64,000 bases of DNA, taken from the NCBI GenBank assembly GCA_003243195.1, contig QFQI01000001.1, forward strand, positions 558,001 to 622,000. The letters are read 5' to 3'. This DNA comes from Sphingomonas taxi (GTDB lineage: Bacteria > Pseudomonadota > Alphaproteobacteria > Sphingomonadales > Sphingomonadaceae). Positions 8,854 through 17,115 of this stretch are shown here, in pieces. The notes beneath the pieces were generated by a model. It made no database searches and had not been told where the DNA came from. It worked only from the letters and a program-made list of their open reading frames with translations. The position numbers and the translations under genes are program-made. Numbering within the stretch: the stretch's first letter is position 1; each line of letters begins with the position of its first letter.

Positions 8854-10383
8854 CTAGAATGACACTTCGGCACGCGCCGACAGCGTGTCGCCGGTGTCTC
8901 TTCCCGGCGCGACGCCGATGATGTTGTCGGTCCGCCAGTGCGACACGTCGGCCATCAGGCGGAAATAGTTGGTCAGGTGCCAGTTCAGACCGAGTGTCCA
9001 TGTCGTGCCCGTGCCACCCGACGGCACGTCGCTGAAATCGACATGCTCGTACCGCCCGACGAGTTCCAGCGCTCCCCAGTTGCCACCGCTTCCCATCATC
9101 GGCTTCATCACCCTGGGCGCGATCATCGTACCGCTGCGCGTCTGATAGGGAACGGTTTCGCCGGTGATCCACCAACCGCCGCTGATCGACAACGCCTTGT
9201 ACGTTGCCTCGTCGAACGTCGCGCCCGGCCCGCGCGCCAGCCGCCGCTGGCCATATTCGCCATACGCGTAGAGCGGCCCTCGAAAGAGGCCGAGTTCGGC
9301 GCCGAACGCCCTTGATCCGTCGACCCTGGTCAACGTCGCCGTGTCGACCCGAACGTTGCTGTTGATCGCGCCGGCGATCAGGGTGTTGACGGCCACGGTG
9401 GCGTTCCGCCCCGGCATAGCCTCGTCGTACAGCCAGCCGCCCAGATGCACGGCGCCGTTCCTCCACACGATCGGGTTCCAATGGGCGCGTGTCAGCAGGA
9501 TGCGGTTATCGCTGTTCCCCGTGTCCGCATCGACACGGTCGCCATGGACCGCGATGCTGGCGTGCCAGTTCGGGCCGCTGGCCCGGCCCGCCAACCCCAT
9601 GAGGAAAATGCCACCATTGGGCGCCACCGCCAGCGAATTCACGTTCAGCGTGATGAACGGATTGGACTGCGCGGCAGTGGCGACGTCGATTCCCCGGTCC
9701 GTCAGCAAACTTCCCGCACGCACGTCCGCTTCGATGTCGCCGAAGCGGCGACGATAGCCGACGAAGGTGTTGACCACCTCCGTCTGGTTGCGGCGGAAAT
9801 CGGCCTCGAACTGATAGAAGAGATGGGAGCCGACGGTGCCTTGCGCGCCGAACCGGAACTGGCGGAGCGTCGAGGTGGTGATGTTGCGGCTGTCGGCATC
9901 CGAGCCATGGGTCGTCTGGACGTCCGCCAGGATGCGACCGCGTGGCTTGAACGAAAAGGCGCCGTCGCGACTGGTGAAGACCGGCGCGCCGCGCGACCAG
10001 TCGACCTTCAGATCGGCCGGCACGTCGGGCTGTCGCGCGGCCACCTCGGTCCCCGCACGGGGCGGTTCCGCCTCGACCGCCCGCGCGGCGGTGGCGACTG
10101 CCGGCCGCGGGGTACCGGATGGCGCATCGCCGGCCGGCGACGGCGCAGCGGGTCGCGGCTGTGAACGCTCCGCGACCTGCACCGCCTCGCCGCGTTGCGC
10201 GCGTGCGATCAGGGCGTCCGCCCGCGTGCGCGACAGCAGACCATTGCCGACCATCTCGTCGATCAACGCGAGCAACGTGCGGTAGACCGCCTCGGTCTCG
10301 CCGGCCTTTTCCCCCGACTGGGCACTTGCGACCTGCGGGAAGAGCAGCGCCGTCAGCGCCACCACGTTCAACACTGCCTTCAT
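8854..10383 (-). CDS. OprO/OprP-type outer membrane porin
   Basis: 509-aa outer-membrane channel. It opens with a signal peptide ending VASAQS, followed by a helical segment and a Pro/Ala-rich linker (about residues 20-120). The barrel then starts around DVPADLKVDWSRG, with a PRGRILAD strand typical of phosphate-selective porin O/P relatives. The last residue is Phe (AEVSF), the usual signal for barrel insertion. ATG 10383 is chosen over an upstream frame because it begins the signal peptide and follows GGAGAGG. It lies between the lyase gene and the 450-aa unknown gene, so it probably lets the operon's anionic substrate across the outer membrane. Phosphate specificity is not implied. Confidence 0.88.
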   Translation of the reverse strand: MKAVLNVVALTALLFPQVASAQSGEKAGETEAVYRTLLALIDEMVGNGLLSRTRADALIARAQRGEAVQVAERSQPRPAAPSPAGDAPSGTPRPAVATAARAVEAEPPRAGTEVAARQPDVPADLKVDWSRGAPVFTSRDGAFSFKPRGRILADVQTTHGSDADSRNITTSTLRQFRFGAQGTVGSHLFYQFEADFRRNQTEVVNTFVGYRRRFGDIEADVRAGSLLTDRGIDVATAAQSNPFITLNVNSLAVAPNGGIFLMGLAGRASGPNWHASIAVHGDRVDADTGNSDNRILLTRAHWNPIVWRNGAVHLGGWLYDEAMPGRNATVAVNTLIAGAINSNVRVDTATLTRVDGSRAFGAELGLFRGPLYAYGEYGQRRLARGPGATFDEATYKALSISGGWWITGETVPYQTRSGTMIAPRVMKPMMGSGGNWGALELVGRYEHVDFSDVPSGGTGTTWTLGLNWHLTNYFRLMADVSHWRTDNIIGVAPGRDTGDTLSARAEVSF

Positions 10384-10417
10384 TTGCCTCTCCACCGCCG
10401 TCCTTTGGACGTGCGGG

Positions 10418-11221
10418 CTATGGTTCGATCGCAGCCAGCCGTTCCGCCCGATCGAGAAGTCGGCGCGCGCGAAGGCGAACCGGCTCGTCCACCATCGCGC
10501 CGTCCACGGCGGCCGCGCCGTCGCCGCTGCCCAGCACGCGCTCGGCCCAGGCGATTTCGTCACCCCCCGGCCGGAAGCCGGCCCTCGCCGGCGTCACCTG
10601 CCGCGGGTGGATGAGCAGCTTGCCGCCGAAGCCCAGCGCGCGGGCGTGACGCGCATCATCCTGCGTCGCCGCCGGGTCCGTGACATCGGTCGTCACGCCG
10701 TCGAGCGGCTGTGGCAGGTCCGCCAGCCGTGATGCGACCAGCACCTCCGCCCGCGCCGCGGCAAGCGCGGACCGCACATGATCGCAGCCGAGATCGGCGG
10801 CATAGTCGACGGATCCAAACGCGAGGCGGGCGACATGACCGCCCGACGCCATCCCCCGCACCTCCGCGATGCCCCGCACCGTTTCCACGAGCGCGATCAC
10901 CGGCGCCACGGCCGCGACCCGCGCCAGCGCAGCGCCATGACCGGCCTTTGGCAGCATGATCGCGGCGATCGGCAGACGCGCGAGCGCGGCGAGATCGTCC
11001 TCATGCCACGGCGTCCCGGCGGCGTTGATCCGCACGATCACCGGCAGGTCGGTGAAGCCGGCATGCAGCGCGGCACGGGCGGCGTCCTTGCCGCCCGGCG
11101 GCACCGCATCCTCCAGGTCGAGGATCACCGCATCGGCGCCGCTGCGCGCCGCCTTCTCGAAGCGCTCAGGGCGATCGGCCGGGACGAACAACGGCGTGAC
11201 GATATGGGCGATCCTGCTCAT
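10418..11221 (-). CDS. HpcH/HpaI (CitE-like) acyl-CoA lyase, possible citramalyl-CoA lyase
   Basis: 267-aa TIM-barrel lyase of the CitE/Mcl/Ccl group, which cleaves beta-hydroxyacyl-CoAs such as citramalyl- or malyl-CoA in a Mg-dependent way. The Mg ligands are recognisable as E113 (ALVETVRG) and D139 (AFGSVDYAADLG); R64 in the VRIN strand contacts the acid. The real start is ATG 11221, overlapping the MaoC stop as ATGA; a longer frame upstream is a shadow of the MaoC gene. CoA-transferase, hydratase and lyase in consecutive coupled genes match the itaconate route (Ict-Ich-Ccl) described in Pseudomonas and Yersinia, giving acetyl-CoA and pyruvate. Substrate identity is inference. Confidence 0.88.
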   Translation of the reverse strand: MSRIAHIVTPLFVPADRPERFEKAARSGADAVILDLEDAVPPGGKDAARAALHAGFTDLPVIVRINAAGTPWHEDDLAALARLPIAAIMLPKAGHGAALARVAAVAPVIALVETVRGIAEVRGMASGGHVARLAFGSVDYAADLGCDHVRSALAAARAEVLVASRLADLPQPLDGVTTDVTDPAATQDDARHARALGFGGKLLIHPRQVTPARAGFRPGGDEIAWAERVLGSGDGAAAVDGAMVDEPVRLRARRLLDRAERLAAIEP

Positions 11222-12069
11222 GCCCAATGCGCCTGCGCCTGCATCGCCACCGGCCCCTGCGGCCGCGCGGTCCACAATTCCATGGTGTCCCCGGTCAGCT
11301 TGCCGGCGTGGAGACACATCAGTTCATCCCCGAACAGCGTCGAAAGGCTGCGGAACGAGAAGCGGGAGGGCGGGCGGCCCGCACGCTTGCGGCTGGCCAG
11401 GTGCAACAGCAGGGTCGCCTGGAGCGGACCATGGACGACCAGGCCCGGATAGCCCTCCACCTGCGTGGCATAGGGATGATCGTAGTGAATGCGGTGGCCG
11501 TTGAACGTCAGCGCCGAGTAGCGGAACAGCAGCGGCGCGGTCGGCGCGAGCGACACGACCGCCGCTCCCAACGGCGCCGGCGCCGGAGGAGTCGCCGGTA
11601 CCGCATTCTCCAGCGCGCGATAGACGATCGTCTGCCGGTCGCGCACCACGATGGCGTCGCCGCTTTCGATGCGATGGTCCACCGTGACGAAGCACAGCGT
11701 GCCGGACCGCCCCTGCTTCACCGCCACGTCGGCGATACGCGACACCCGCCGTACGGCATCGCCGACCCGCAAGTCGCCGTCGAACGCGATATCGCTTCCC
11801 GCCCACATCCGGCGTGGCAGCGGGACGGGCGGCAGGAACCCGCCGCGCGCGGGATGGCCGTCCTCCCCCAGCGCGGTCATCGGCGCCGCAGGCTGGCACA
11901 GGCAGAAGTGGATCAGCCGCGCCGCCGCCTGCCCGTCGCGCGGCGGATCCCCTGGCAGGCCGAGGGTGGCATGGAAGCGCTCCGCGAGCGCGGGGGTCAG
12001 GTCGTCGCTCGCGACCTCCTCCGCGCCGATCCATCCGGCGAGATGCGCGCTGTCGATCGGATCGCTCAT
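11218..12069 (-). CDS. MaoC/FAS1-type enoyl-CoA hydratase (itaconyl/mesaconyl-CoA hydratase-like)
   Basis: 283-aa two-hot-dog hydratase. The N-terminal hot dog carries PLPRRMWAGSDI, seen in mesaconyl-C4-CoA and itaconyl-CoA hydratases. The C-terminal hot dog has FRYSALTFNGHRIHYDHPYA, the catalytic Asp/His helix of this group, then GLVVHGPLQATLL. It would add water to an unsaturated diacyl-CoA, producing the substrate of the downstream lyase. It overlaps both neighbours by four bases (ATGA). Bacterial HTD2-like fatty-acid dehydratases look similar, but the operon context favours a catabolic role. Confidence 0.85.
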   Translation of the reverse strand: MSDPIDSAHLAGWIGAEEVASDDLTPALAERFHATLGLPGDPPRDGQAAARLIHFCLCQPAAPMTALGEDGHPARGGFLPPVPLPRRMWAGSDIAFDGDLRVGDAVRRVSRIADVAVKQGRSGTLCFVTVDHRIESGDAIVVRDRQTIVYRALENAVPATPPAPAPLGAAVVSLAPTAPLLFRYSALTFNGHRIHYDHPYATQVEGYPGLVVHGPLQATLLLHLASRKRAGRPPSRFSFRSLSTLFGDELMCLHAGKLTGDTMELWTARPQGPVAMQAQAHWA

Positions 12070-13184
12070 TCGGAATCCTCCCCGGTCTGGCCGCCGAGCG
12101 CGGGCACGCCGCGATAGCGACGCGGTTCACCCATTACGCGCGGCGCGGGCGCGGGAACGGCGACCGGCCCGGCAGGGGTGTCGACGGTGATGCGTCGAAG
12201 GTGCGGATGCGCCGACAGGGCGGCCATGTCGTTGACCCCGGCGAAGGCGACGTCGGCGGCACTCAGCCGCTCGCGCGCCTCATCCTCACTCATGAAGGCG
12301 AAGGCCTCGGCGACCAGCGCGTCGGTATCCGCGCGATGTCGGACGCGCTGCACGTTGGTCGAAAATCGCGGGTCCACACCGTAGCTGGCGTCACCGAGGA
12401 AGATTTCGGCAAACTTCCGCCATTCGCGATCGGACTGGATCGACAGCAGCATCTGCCTGCCGTCGCGCGTCGTGAACACGCCATAGGGTGCGATCGAGGG
12501 ATGCGCGAGGCCGATGCGCTGCGGCGGCCTGCCGCCTTCCTGATGGAGCAGCGGCACGGTGAGCCAGTCGGCCATGACGTCGAACATCGACACGCGGATA
12601 TCCGCGCCATCCCCGCTGATACCGCGCGCGATCAGCGCCTCCAGGATCGCGGCATGCGCGGTGGCGCCGGTCGCGATGTCGACGATCGAGATGCCGACGC
12701 GGGCGGCCGCCTCCGGCCCGCCCGTCACCGACGACAGGCCCGACTCCGCCTGGATGAGCAGGTCGTACGCCTTGCGGTCGGCCATCGGCCCTTCCTCGCC
12801 ATAGCCGCTGATCGAGCAGACGATCAGACGCGGATGGCTCTGCCGCAGCTTTTCCGGTGCGAAGCCCAGCCGTCCCAATGCGCCGGGCTTCAGATTCTGC
12901 ACCAGCACATCGGCGCCGGCGATCAGGGTGGCCAGGCGCGCCTTGCCCGCCGCGCTGGCCAGGTCGAGGATCAGCGACTCCTTCCCGCGGTTGAGCCACA
13001 CGAAATAGCTGCTCTGCCCGCCGGCCGCGACGTCATCATATCCGCGCGCGAAATCCCCTTCCGGCCGTTCCACCTTGATGACCCGCGCGCCGGCATCGGC
13101 GAGCCGGGAGGTGCAGAAGGGCGCCGCCACGGCCTGCTCGATGGCGACGACGGTGAGTCCGTCGAGCGGCAACCGCGCGCCCAT
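12066..13184 (-). CDS. Class III (CaiB/BaiF) CoA-transferase
   Basis: 372-aa family III CoA-transferase, which moves CoA from a donor such as succinyl-CoA to an organic acid through aspartyl-CoA anhydride chemistry. The nucleophile Asp sits at D169 (ISIVDIATG), the same position as in formyl-CoA transferase. The N-terminal LPLDGLTVVAIEQAVAAPF and IKVERPEGDFAR strands are typical. It overlaps the acyl-CoA dehydrogenase stop by one base (TGATG) and the MaoC start by four bases. Its job here is probably to activate the acid produced by the aldehyde dehydrogenase. Confidence 0.9.
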   Translation of the reverse strand: MGARLPLDGLTVVAIEQAVAAPFCTSRLADAGARVIKVERPEGDFARGYDDVAAGGQSSYFVWLNRGKESLILDLASAAGKARLATLIAGADVLVQNLKPGALGRLGFAPEKLRQSHPRLIVCSISGYGEEGPMADRKAYDLLIQAESGLSSVTGGPEAAARVGISIVDIATGATAHAAILEALIARGISGDGADIRVSMFDVMADWLTVPLLHQEGGRPPQRIGLAHPSIAPYGVFTTRDGRQMLLSIQSDREWRKFAEIFLGDASYGVDPRFSTNVQRVRHRADTDALVAEAFAFMSEDEARERLSAADVAFAGVNDMAALSAHPHLRRITVDTPAGPVAVPAPAPRVMGEPRRYRGVPALGGQTGEDSE

Positions 13185-14347
13185 CAGTAGGACCGCGGTA
13201 GGCCGAGGATATGCTCGGCGACATAGGAATAGATCAGGTTCGTGGAGATCGGCGCGACCTGGTACAGCCGCGTCTCGCGGAACTTGCGCTCCACGTCATA
13301 TTCGTTGGCGAAACCGAAGCCGCCGTGGAACTGGATGCAGGCATTGGCCGCCTCCCACGACGCCTTGGCCGCGAGGTATTTGGCCATGTTCGCCTGTGCG
13401 CCGCACGGCTCGCCGGCGTCGTAGCGCCGGCACGCCTCGAACCGCATCAGGTTCGCCGCCTCCACCTCGATAAAGGCGTCGGCGATCGGGAACTGCACGC
13501 CCTGGTTCTGGCCGATCGGCCGACCGAACACGACCCGCTCCTTCACATAGGAGGACACGCGGTCGATGAACCAATAGCCGTCACCGATACACTCCGCCGC
13601 GATCAGCGCGCGCTCCGCGTTGAGGCCGGTCAGGATATATTTGAAGCCCTGCCCTTCCTCGCCGATCAGGTTTTCGGCCGGAATTTCGAGATTGTCGAAG
13701 AACAGCTCGTTGGTCTCGTGGTTGACCATGTTGGGGATCGGCTGAACCTTCATGCCGTTCGCCACCGCATCCTTCACGTCGACGATGAAGATCGACAGCC
13801 CTTCGGACTTCTTCTTCACCTCGGCAAGCGGGGTGGTGCGCGCGAGCAGGATCATCAGGTCCGAATGCTGGACGCGGCTGATCCAGACCTTCTGGCCATT
13901 GATGACATATTTGTCGCCTTGGCGGATCGCGGTGGTCTTGATCTTGGTGGTGTCGGTGCCGGTCGTCGGCTCGGTCACCCCCATCGACTGGAGACGCAGC
14001 TCGCCGGTCGCGATCCGGGGCAGGTACGTCCTGCGCTGCTTCTCCGACCCGTGCCGGACCAACGTGTTCATGTTGTACATCTGGCCATGGCAGGCGCCGG
14101 AATTGCCGCCTGCGCGGTTGATCTCCTCCATGATGACCGACGCCTCGGTGAGCCCCAGCCCCGATCCGCCATATTGCTCGGGGATCAATGCCGCCATCCA
14201 GCCCGCCTTGGTCAGCGCGTCGACGAACGCTTCGGGATAGGCGCGCTGCTCGTCGACCTTGCGATGATATTCGTCGGGGAACTCGGCGCAGAGCGCGCGC
14301 ACCGCGTCGCGGATCTCGTCGAAGCCCTCTCCGGCTGTGGTCTGCAT
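13184..14347 (-). CDS. Acyl-CoA dehydrogenase with isovaleryl-type catalytic Glu position
   Basis: 387-aa FAD-dependent acyl-CoA dehydrogenase with the usual N-terminal helical, middle beta (MGVTEPTTGTDT) and C-terminal helical domains. The C-terminal YEGT motif holding the catalytic Glu of medium-chain enzymes is replaced by YQVAPIST. A Glu is found instead at E245 (GLNAERALIAAE), the site used by isovaleryl-CoA dehydrogenase. This suggests a branched or substituted substrate such as a methylsuccinyl-like CoA (inference). AGGA precedes the ATG. It lies 18 bp downstream of the ALDH gene and is coupled to the CoA-transferase. Confidence 0.88.
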   Translation of the reverse strand: MQTTAGEGFDEIRDAVRALCAEFPDEYHRKVDEQRAYPEAFVDALTKAGWMAALIPEQYGGSGLGLTEASVIMEEINRAGGNSGACHGQMYNMNTLVRHGSEKQRRTYLPRIATGELRLQSMGVTEPTTGTDTTKIKTTAIRQGDKYVINGQKVWISRVQHSDLMILLARTTPLAEVKKKSEGLSIFIVDVKDAVANGMKVQPIPNMVNHETNELFFDNLEIPAENLIGEEGQGFKYILTGLNAERALIAAECIGDGYWFIDRVSSYVKERVVFGRPIGQNQGVQFPIADAFIEVEAANLMRFEACRRYDAGEPCGAQANMAKYLAAKASWEAANACIQFHGGFGFANEYDVERKFRETRLYQVAPISTNLIYSYVAEHILGLPRSY

Positions 14348-14365
14348 GTTCCTGTCCTCTTGTTC

Positions 14366-15850
14366 TCAGCGCATGACGAACGGGTTGGGCACGCCGTTCG
14401 CCAGGTTGATCCAGACGCATTTGGTCTGGAGATATTCGTCGATCGCCTGCTGCCCGCTCTCGCGCCCGATGCCCGACTTCCCGTACCCGCCGAACGGGGC
14501 CATGAAGCTGACCGCGCGATAGGTGTTGACCCACACCGTCCCGGCGCGCAGCCGGGCCGGCATGGTGATCGCGCGGGCGATGCTGGACGTCCACACGCCC
14601 GCGGCGAGGCCGTAGATGCTGTCGTTGGCGATCCGCACCGCATCGTCGTCGTCATCGAAGGGGATGATCGACAGGACGGGGCCGAACACCTCCTCGCGCG
14701 CGATGCGCATGTCGTTGTTCACGTCGGCGAAGATCGTCGGCTCCACGAACCAGCCATCGGCCAGCGCCGCATCGTCGGGCCGCTTGCCGCCGAGGACGCA
14801 GCGCGCGCCATCGGCCCGCGCGATGTCGATATAGGACAGCACCTTGTCGCGCTGCTGCGTCGTCGTGATCGGCCCGACCTGCGTGTCCGGCGCCATCGGG
14901 TCGCCCAGCTTCGCGGTGCGCGCGATCGCCACGATCTTCTCGACCACCGCGTCGTACACCGTCCGCTGCACCAGCACCCGCGACCCCGCGATACAGGTCT
15001 GGCCCGAGGCGGCGAAGATGCCCGAGATGGCGCCCTTCGCCGCGTCGTCCAGATCGGCATCGGCGAAGATGATGTTGGGGGATTTGCCCCCCAGCTCCAG
15101 CGTCACGTGCTTGATGTGCTTGGCCGCCTGCTGGTAGATATGCGCGCCCGTCGCGTCGCCGCCGGTGAAGGCGATCTTGGCGACCAGCGGATGCTCCACC
15201 AATGCCGGGCCGACCTCGGCGCCAAAGCCGGTGACGGTGTTGACCACCCCGGCCGGAAAGCCTGCCTCGGCGAACAGCTTCGCGAATGCCAGCGTGGAAG
15301 CGGAGGTATATTCGCTCGGCTTGATGACGATCGTGCACCCCGCCGCCAGCGCCGGCGCCAGTTTCCAGGCGAGCAGCAGGAGCGGCGAGTTCCACGGCGT
15401 GATCGCGACCACCACGCCCAGCGGTTCGCGCGTGGTGTAGCTGAACATCTGCGGCTTGTCGGTGGGCAGCACGCCGCCCTCGATCTTGTCCGCGAGGCCG
15501 CCGAAATAGTGGAACCATTCGGGGATGTAGCGCACCTGCCCCAGCATCTCGGCATAGAGCTTGCCGTTGTCGCGCACCTCCAGCGCGGCGAGCGTCTCCG
15601 CATTGCGTTCGATAAGGTCGGCAAGGCGGCGCAGCAGCTTGCCGCGCTGCGTCGCCGTCAGCGCCGGCCACGCGCCGTGGGTGAAGGCCGCGTGCGCCGC
15701 CTCGACCGCCGCATTCGCATCATCCGCGCCGCCATGCGGCAGTTCGGCCCACTCCCTGCCGTCGAACGGATTGACGCTGGCGAACCATCCGCCATCCCTC
15801 GCCGCGACCGCTTCGCCGCCGACGATATTGTGGAAGCGTTCCAGCGCCAT
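14366..15850 (-). CDS. Aldehyde dehydrogenase of the catabolic operon
   Basis: 494-aa ALDH with E252 (LELGGK) and C286 (GQTC), plus TPWNSP and FTGGDATG of the cofactor domain. An open frame runs 91 codons upstream, but that part is a shadow of the ThDP gene. ATG 15850 follows GAGGAGAAGG. It resembles the betaine/aromatic/succinate-semialdehyde branch of the family; the substrate cannot be fixed. Directly upstream is a ThDP-dependent decarboxylase, so the likely role is to oxidise the aldehyde formed by decarboxylation of a 2-oxoacid before CoA activation. Confidence 0.92.
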   Translation of the reverse strand: MALERFHNIVGGEAVAARDGGWFASVNPFDGREWAELPHGGADDANAAVEAAHAAFTHGAWPALTATQRGKLLRRLADLIERNAETLAALEVRDNGKLYAEMLGQVRYIPEWFHYFGGLADKIEGGVLPTDKPQMFSYTTREPLGVVVAITPWNSPLLLLAWKLAPALAAGCTIVIKPSEYTSASTLAFAKLFAEAGFPAGVVNTVTGFGAEVGPALVEHPLVAKIAFTGGDATGAHIYQQAAKHIKHVTLELGGKSPNIIFADADLDDAAKGAISGIFAASGQTCIAGSRVLVQRTVYDAVVEKIVAIARTAKLGDPMAPDTQVGPITTTQQRDKVLSYIDIARADGARCVLGGKRPDDAALADGWFVEPTIFADVNNDMRIAREEVFGPVLSIIPFDDDDDAVRIANDSIYGLAAGVWTSSIARAITMPARLRAGTVWVNTYRAVSFMAPFGGYGKSGIGRESGQQAIDEYLQTKCVWINLANGVPNPFVMR

Positions 15851-15860
15851 GTCCTTCTCC

Positions 15861-16472
15861 TCAGATCGGCGCGTGGCCGAGCGCGGCGCGGAAGCGGTTC
15901 TTGATGTAGACGCCGTCACGCGGCGGCAGCACGCGCGGCGGGTTCTCGGCCTTGATCTTGATCGTCGCGAGCTTGCTGCCCGAACGGTCCGCGATCCTGC
16001 CGCGCAACTCCTCGACCCCCGCCATGTCGTCGATCCGCTTCGTCCAGGCGAAGCCGAGCTCCGCCGCCACGCGGTCGATCTCCACGCCGCGACCGGCATG
16101 GCTCTCCTGCAAGCCGGTCTCACCGAAATGCCCGTTGTCGAGCACCGCCAGCGTCAGGTTGGGCGGGCGGCGGATGCCGATCGTCGCCAGCGCGCCGAAG
16201 CCCATCATCAGCTCGCCGTCGCCGGTGACGACGACCACCGACCGGTCCGGCCGCGCCGTGGCGATGCCGAGGCCGACCATCGCGGCGCTGCCCATCGCGG
16301 CCCACAGATAGTAATTGCCGTCATGATCGCCGGCGGCCATCACATCGTAGCTGGCCGAACCCAGGCCGGTCACGACCAGCAGGTCGCCGCGATCCTTCAG
16401 CAGCGCCGCGACAGCCTTGCGCCGGTCGAGCGGGCCACCCAGCTGGTGGCCGGTCTTGCTTACTTGACCCAC
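15861..16472 (-). CDS. ThDP-dependent decarboxylase, PP-domain subunit (ComE/phosphonopyruvate-decarboxylase-like)
   Basis: 203-aa C-terminal half of a split thiamine-diphosphate enzyme. The ThDP/Mg motif is complete: GDGE at 84-87 and Asn113 (VLDNGHFGETG). GTG 16472 is chosen because GGAGAG sits five bases upstream; the gene then overlaps the stop of the PYR-domain gene by 13 bp. A much longer open frame upstream is a shadow. With its partner it resembles sulfopyruvate or phosphonopyruvate decarboxylases, which turn a 2-oxoacid into an aldehyde and CO2. The ALDH gene begins 10 bp downstream, supporting aldehyde formation. Confidence 0.87.
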   Translation of the reverse strand: MGQVSKTGHQLGGPLDRRKAVAALLKDRGDLLVVTGLGSASYDVMAAGDHDGNYYLWAAMGSAAMVGLGIATARPDRSVVVVTGDGELMMGFGALATIGIRRPPNLTLAVLDNGHFGETGLQESHAGRGVEIDRVAAELGFAWTKRIDDMAGVEELRGRIADRSGSKLATIKIKAENPPRVLPPRDGVYIKNRFRAALGHAPI

Positions 16473-17002
16473 TTCTTCTCTCCGATCAGGCGCTGGCCGA
16501 GCAGCAGGGCGGTGGCGCTGTCGCCGTTGAAGGCCATGGTGGCGGCACCGTGCAGCAGCGGCGCGACATCCTCCGGCTTGTCGGCGCGCCACGTCATCAC
16601 CCCCATCAACTGGAGCGCGGCCTCCGTCTTCTGCCCCATCGGGTTCTGCCAGGCGTTGAATTCGGCCCAGTCGCCGCGCATCGTCACCGCCATCAGCAGC
16701 GGGAAGCGGCTCATCGCCTGAAGCGCCAGCGTGTTGAGGCAGTTGCCGACGCCGCTGGACTGCATGAGCAGCGCGCCGCGCTCCCCGGCCAGCCAGGCAC
16801 CGGCGAGATAGCCGATGCCCTCCTCCTCGGTGGTGAGGACGACGGAGTTGATGGAATTGTCGGCTTCCGCCATGCGGATCGCGGTCGAATGGCCCGCGTC
16901 GGGGACGTACACGATGTGCTTCACATCGTGATCCTTCAGGACGCGAAACACGTCCGCCTGCCAGTCGATTGCTTCGGCGACCGTACCGTCGTGCCTCTCC
17001 AT
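16460..17002 (-). CDS. ThDP-dependent decarboxylase, PYR-domain subunit (ComD-like)
   Basis: 180-aa N-terminal half of the split ThDP enzyme. It has the PYR-domain strand HIVYVPDAGHST and the activating Glu cluster LTTEEEGIGYLAGAWLAG, followed by ALLMQSSGVGNCLN and the PLLMAVTMRG strand. ATG 17002 follows GGAG at six bases; a GTG at 17032 is an alternative adding ten residues. It is the first gene of the long leftward operon and lies 113 bp from the divergent LysR start. Split PYR/PP subunits are normal for sulfopyruvate decarboxylase, but sulfonate-specific neighbours are absent here. Confidence 0.87.
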   Translation of the reverse strand: MERHDGTVAEAIDWQADVFRVLKDHDVKHIVYVPDAGHSTAIRMAEADNSINSVVLTTEEEGIGYLAGAWLAGERGALLMQSSGVGNCLNTLALQAMSRFPLLMAVTMRGDWAEFNAWQNPMGQKTEAALQLMGVMTWRADKPEDVAPLLHGAATMAFNGDSATALLLGQRLIGEKKWVK

Positions 17003-17051
17003 GCCCAACTCCGTTGTGTGTTTGACGGACACCTACCCGAAGCCGTGGCAT

Positions 17052-17072
17052 GCCGACGAATGCTTGTTCGGC
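17052..17072. promoter_or_regulatory. Imperfect dyad, candidate LysR operator
   Basis: GCCGACGAA-TGC-TTGTTCGGC: arms match at seven of nine positions. It sits 43 bp before the LysR start and about 50 bp before the ThDP gene start, where a LysR dual activator/autorepressor site is expected. Confidence 0.4.
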
Positions 17073-17115
17073 CAATGAGCTATGCCGAGACTGTATCGCG
17101 CGCTACACTGCCGGG

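Noticed and set aside
13211..15904. Rightward open frame of 897 codons opposite the acyl-CoA dehydrogenase and ALDH genes
   Set aside because: Same kind of antisense shadow; the leftward genes have full catalytic motifs.
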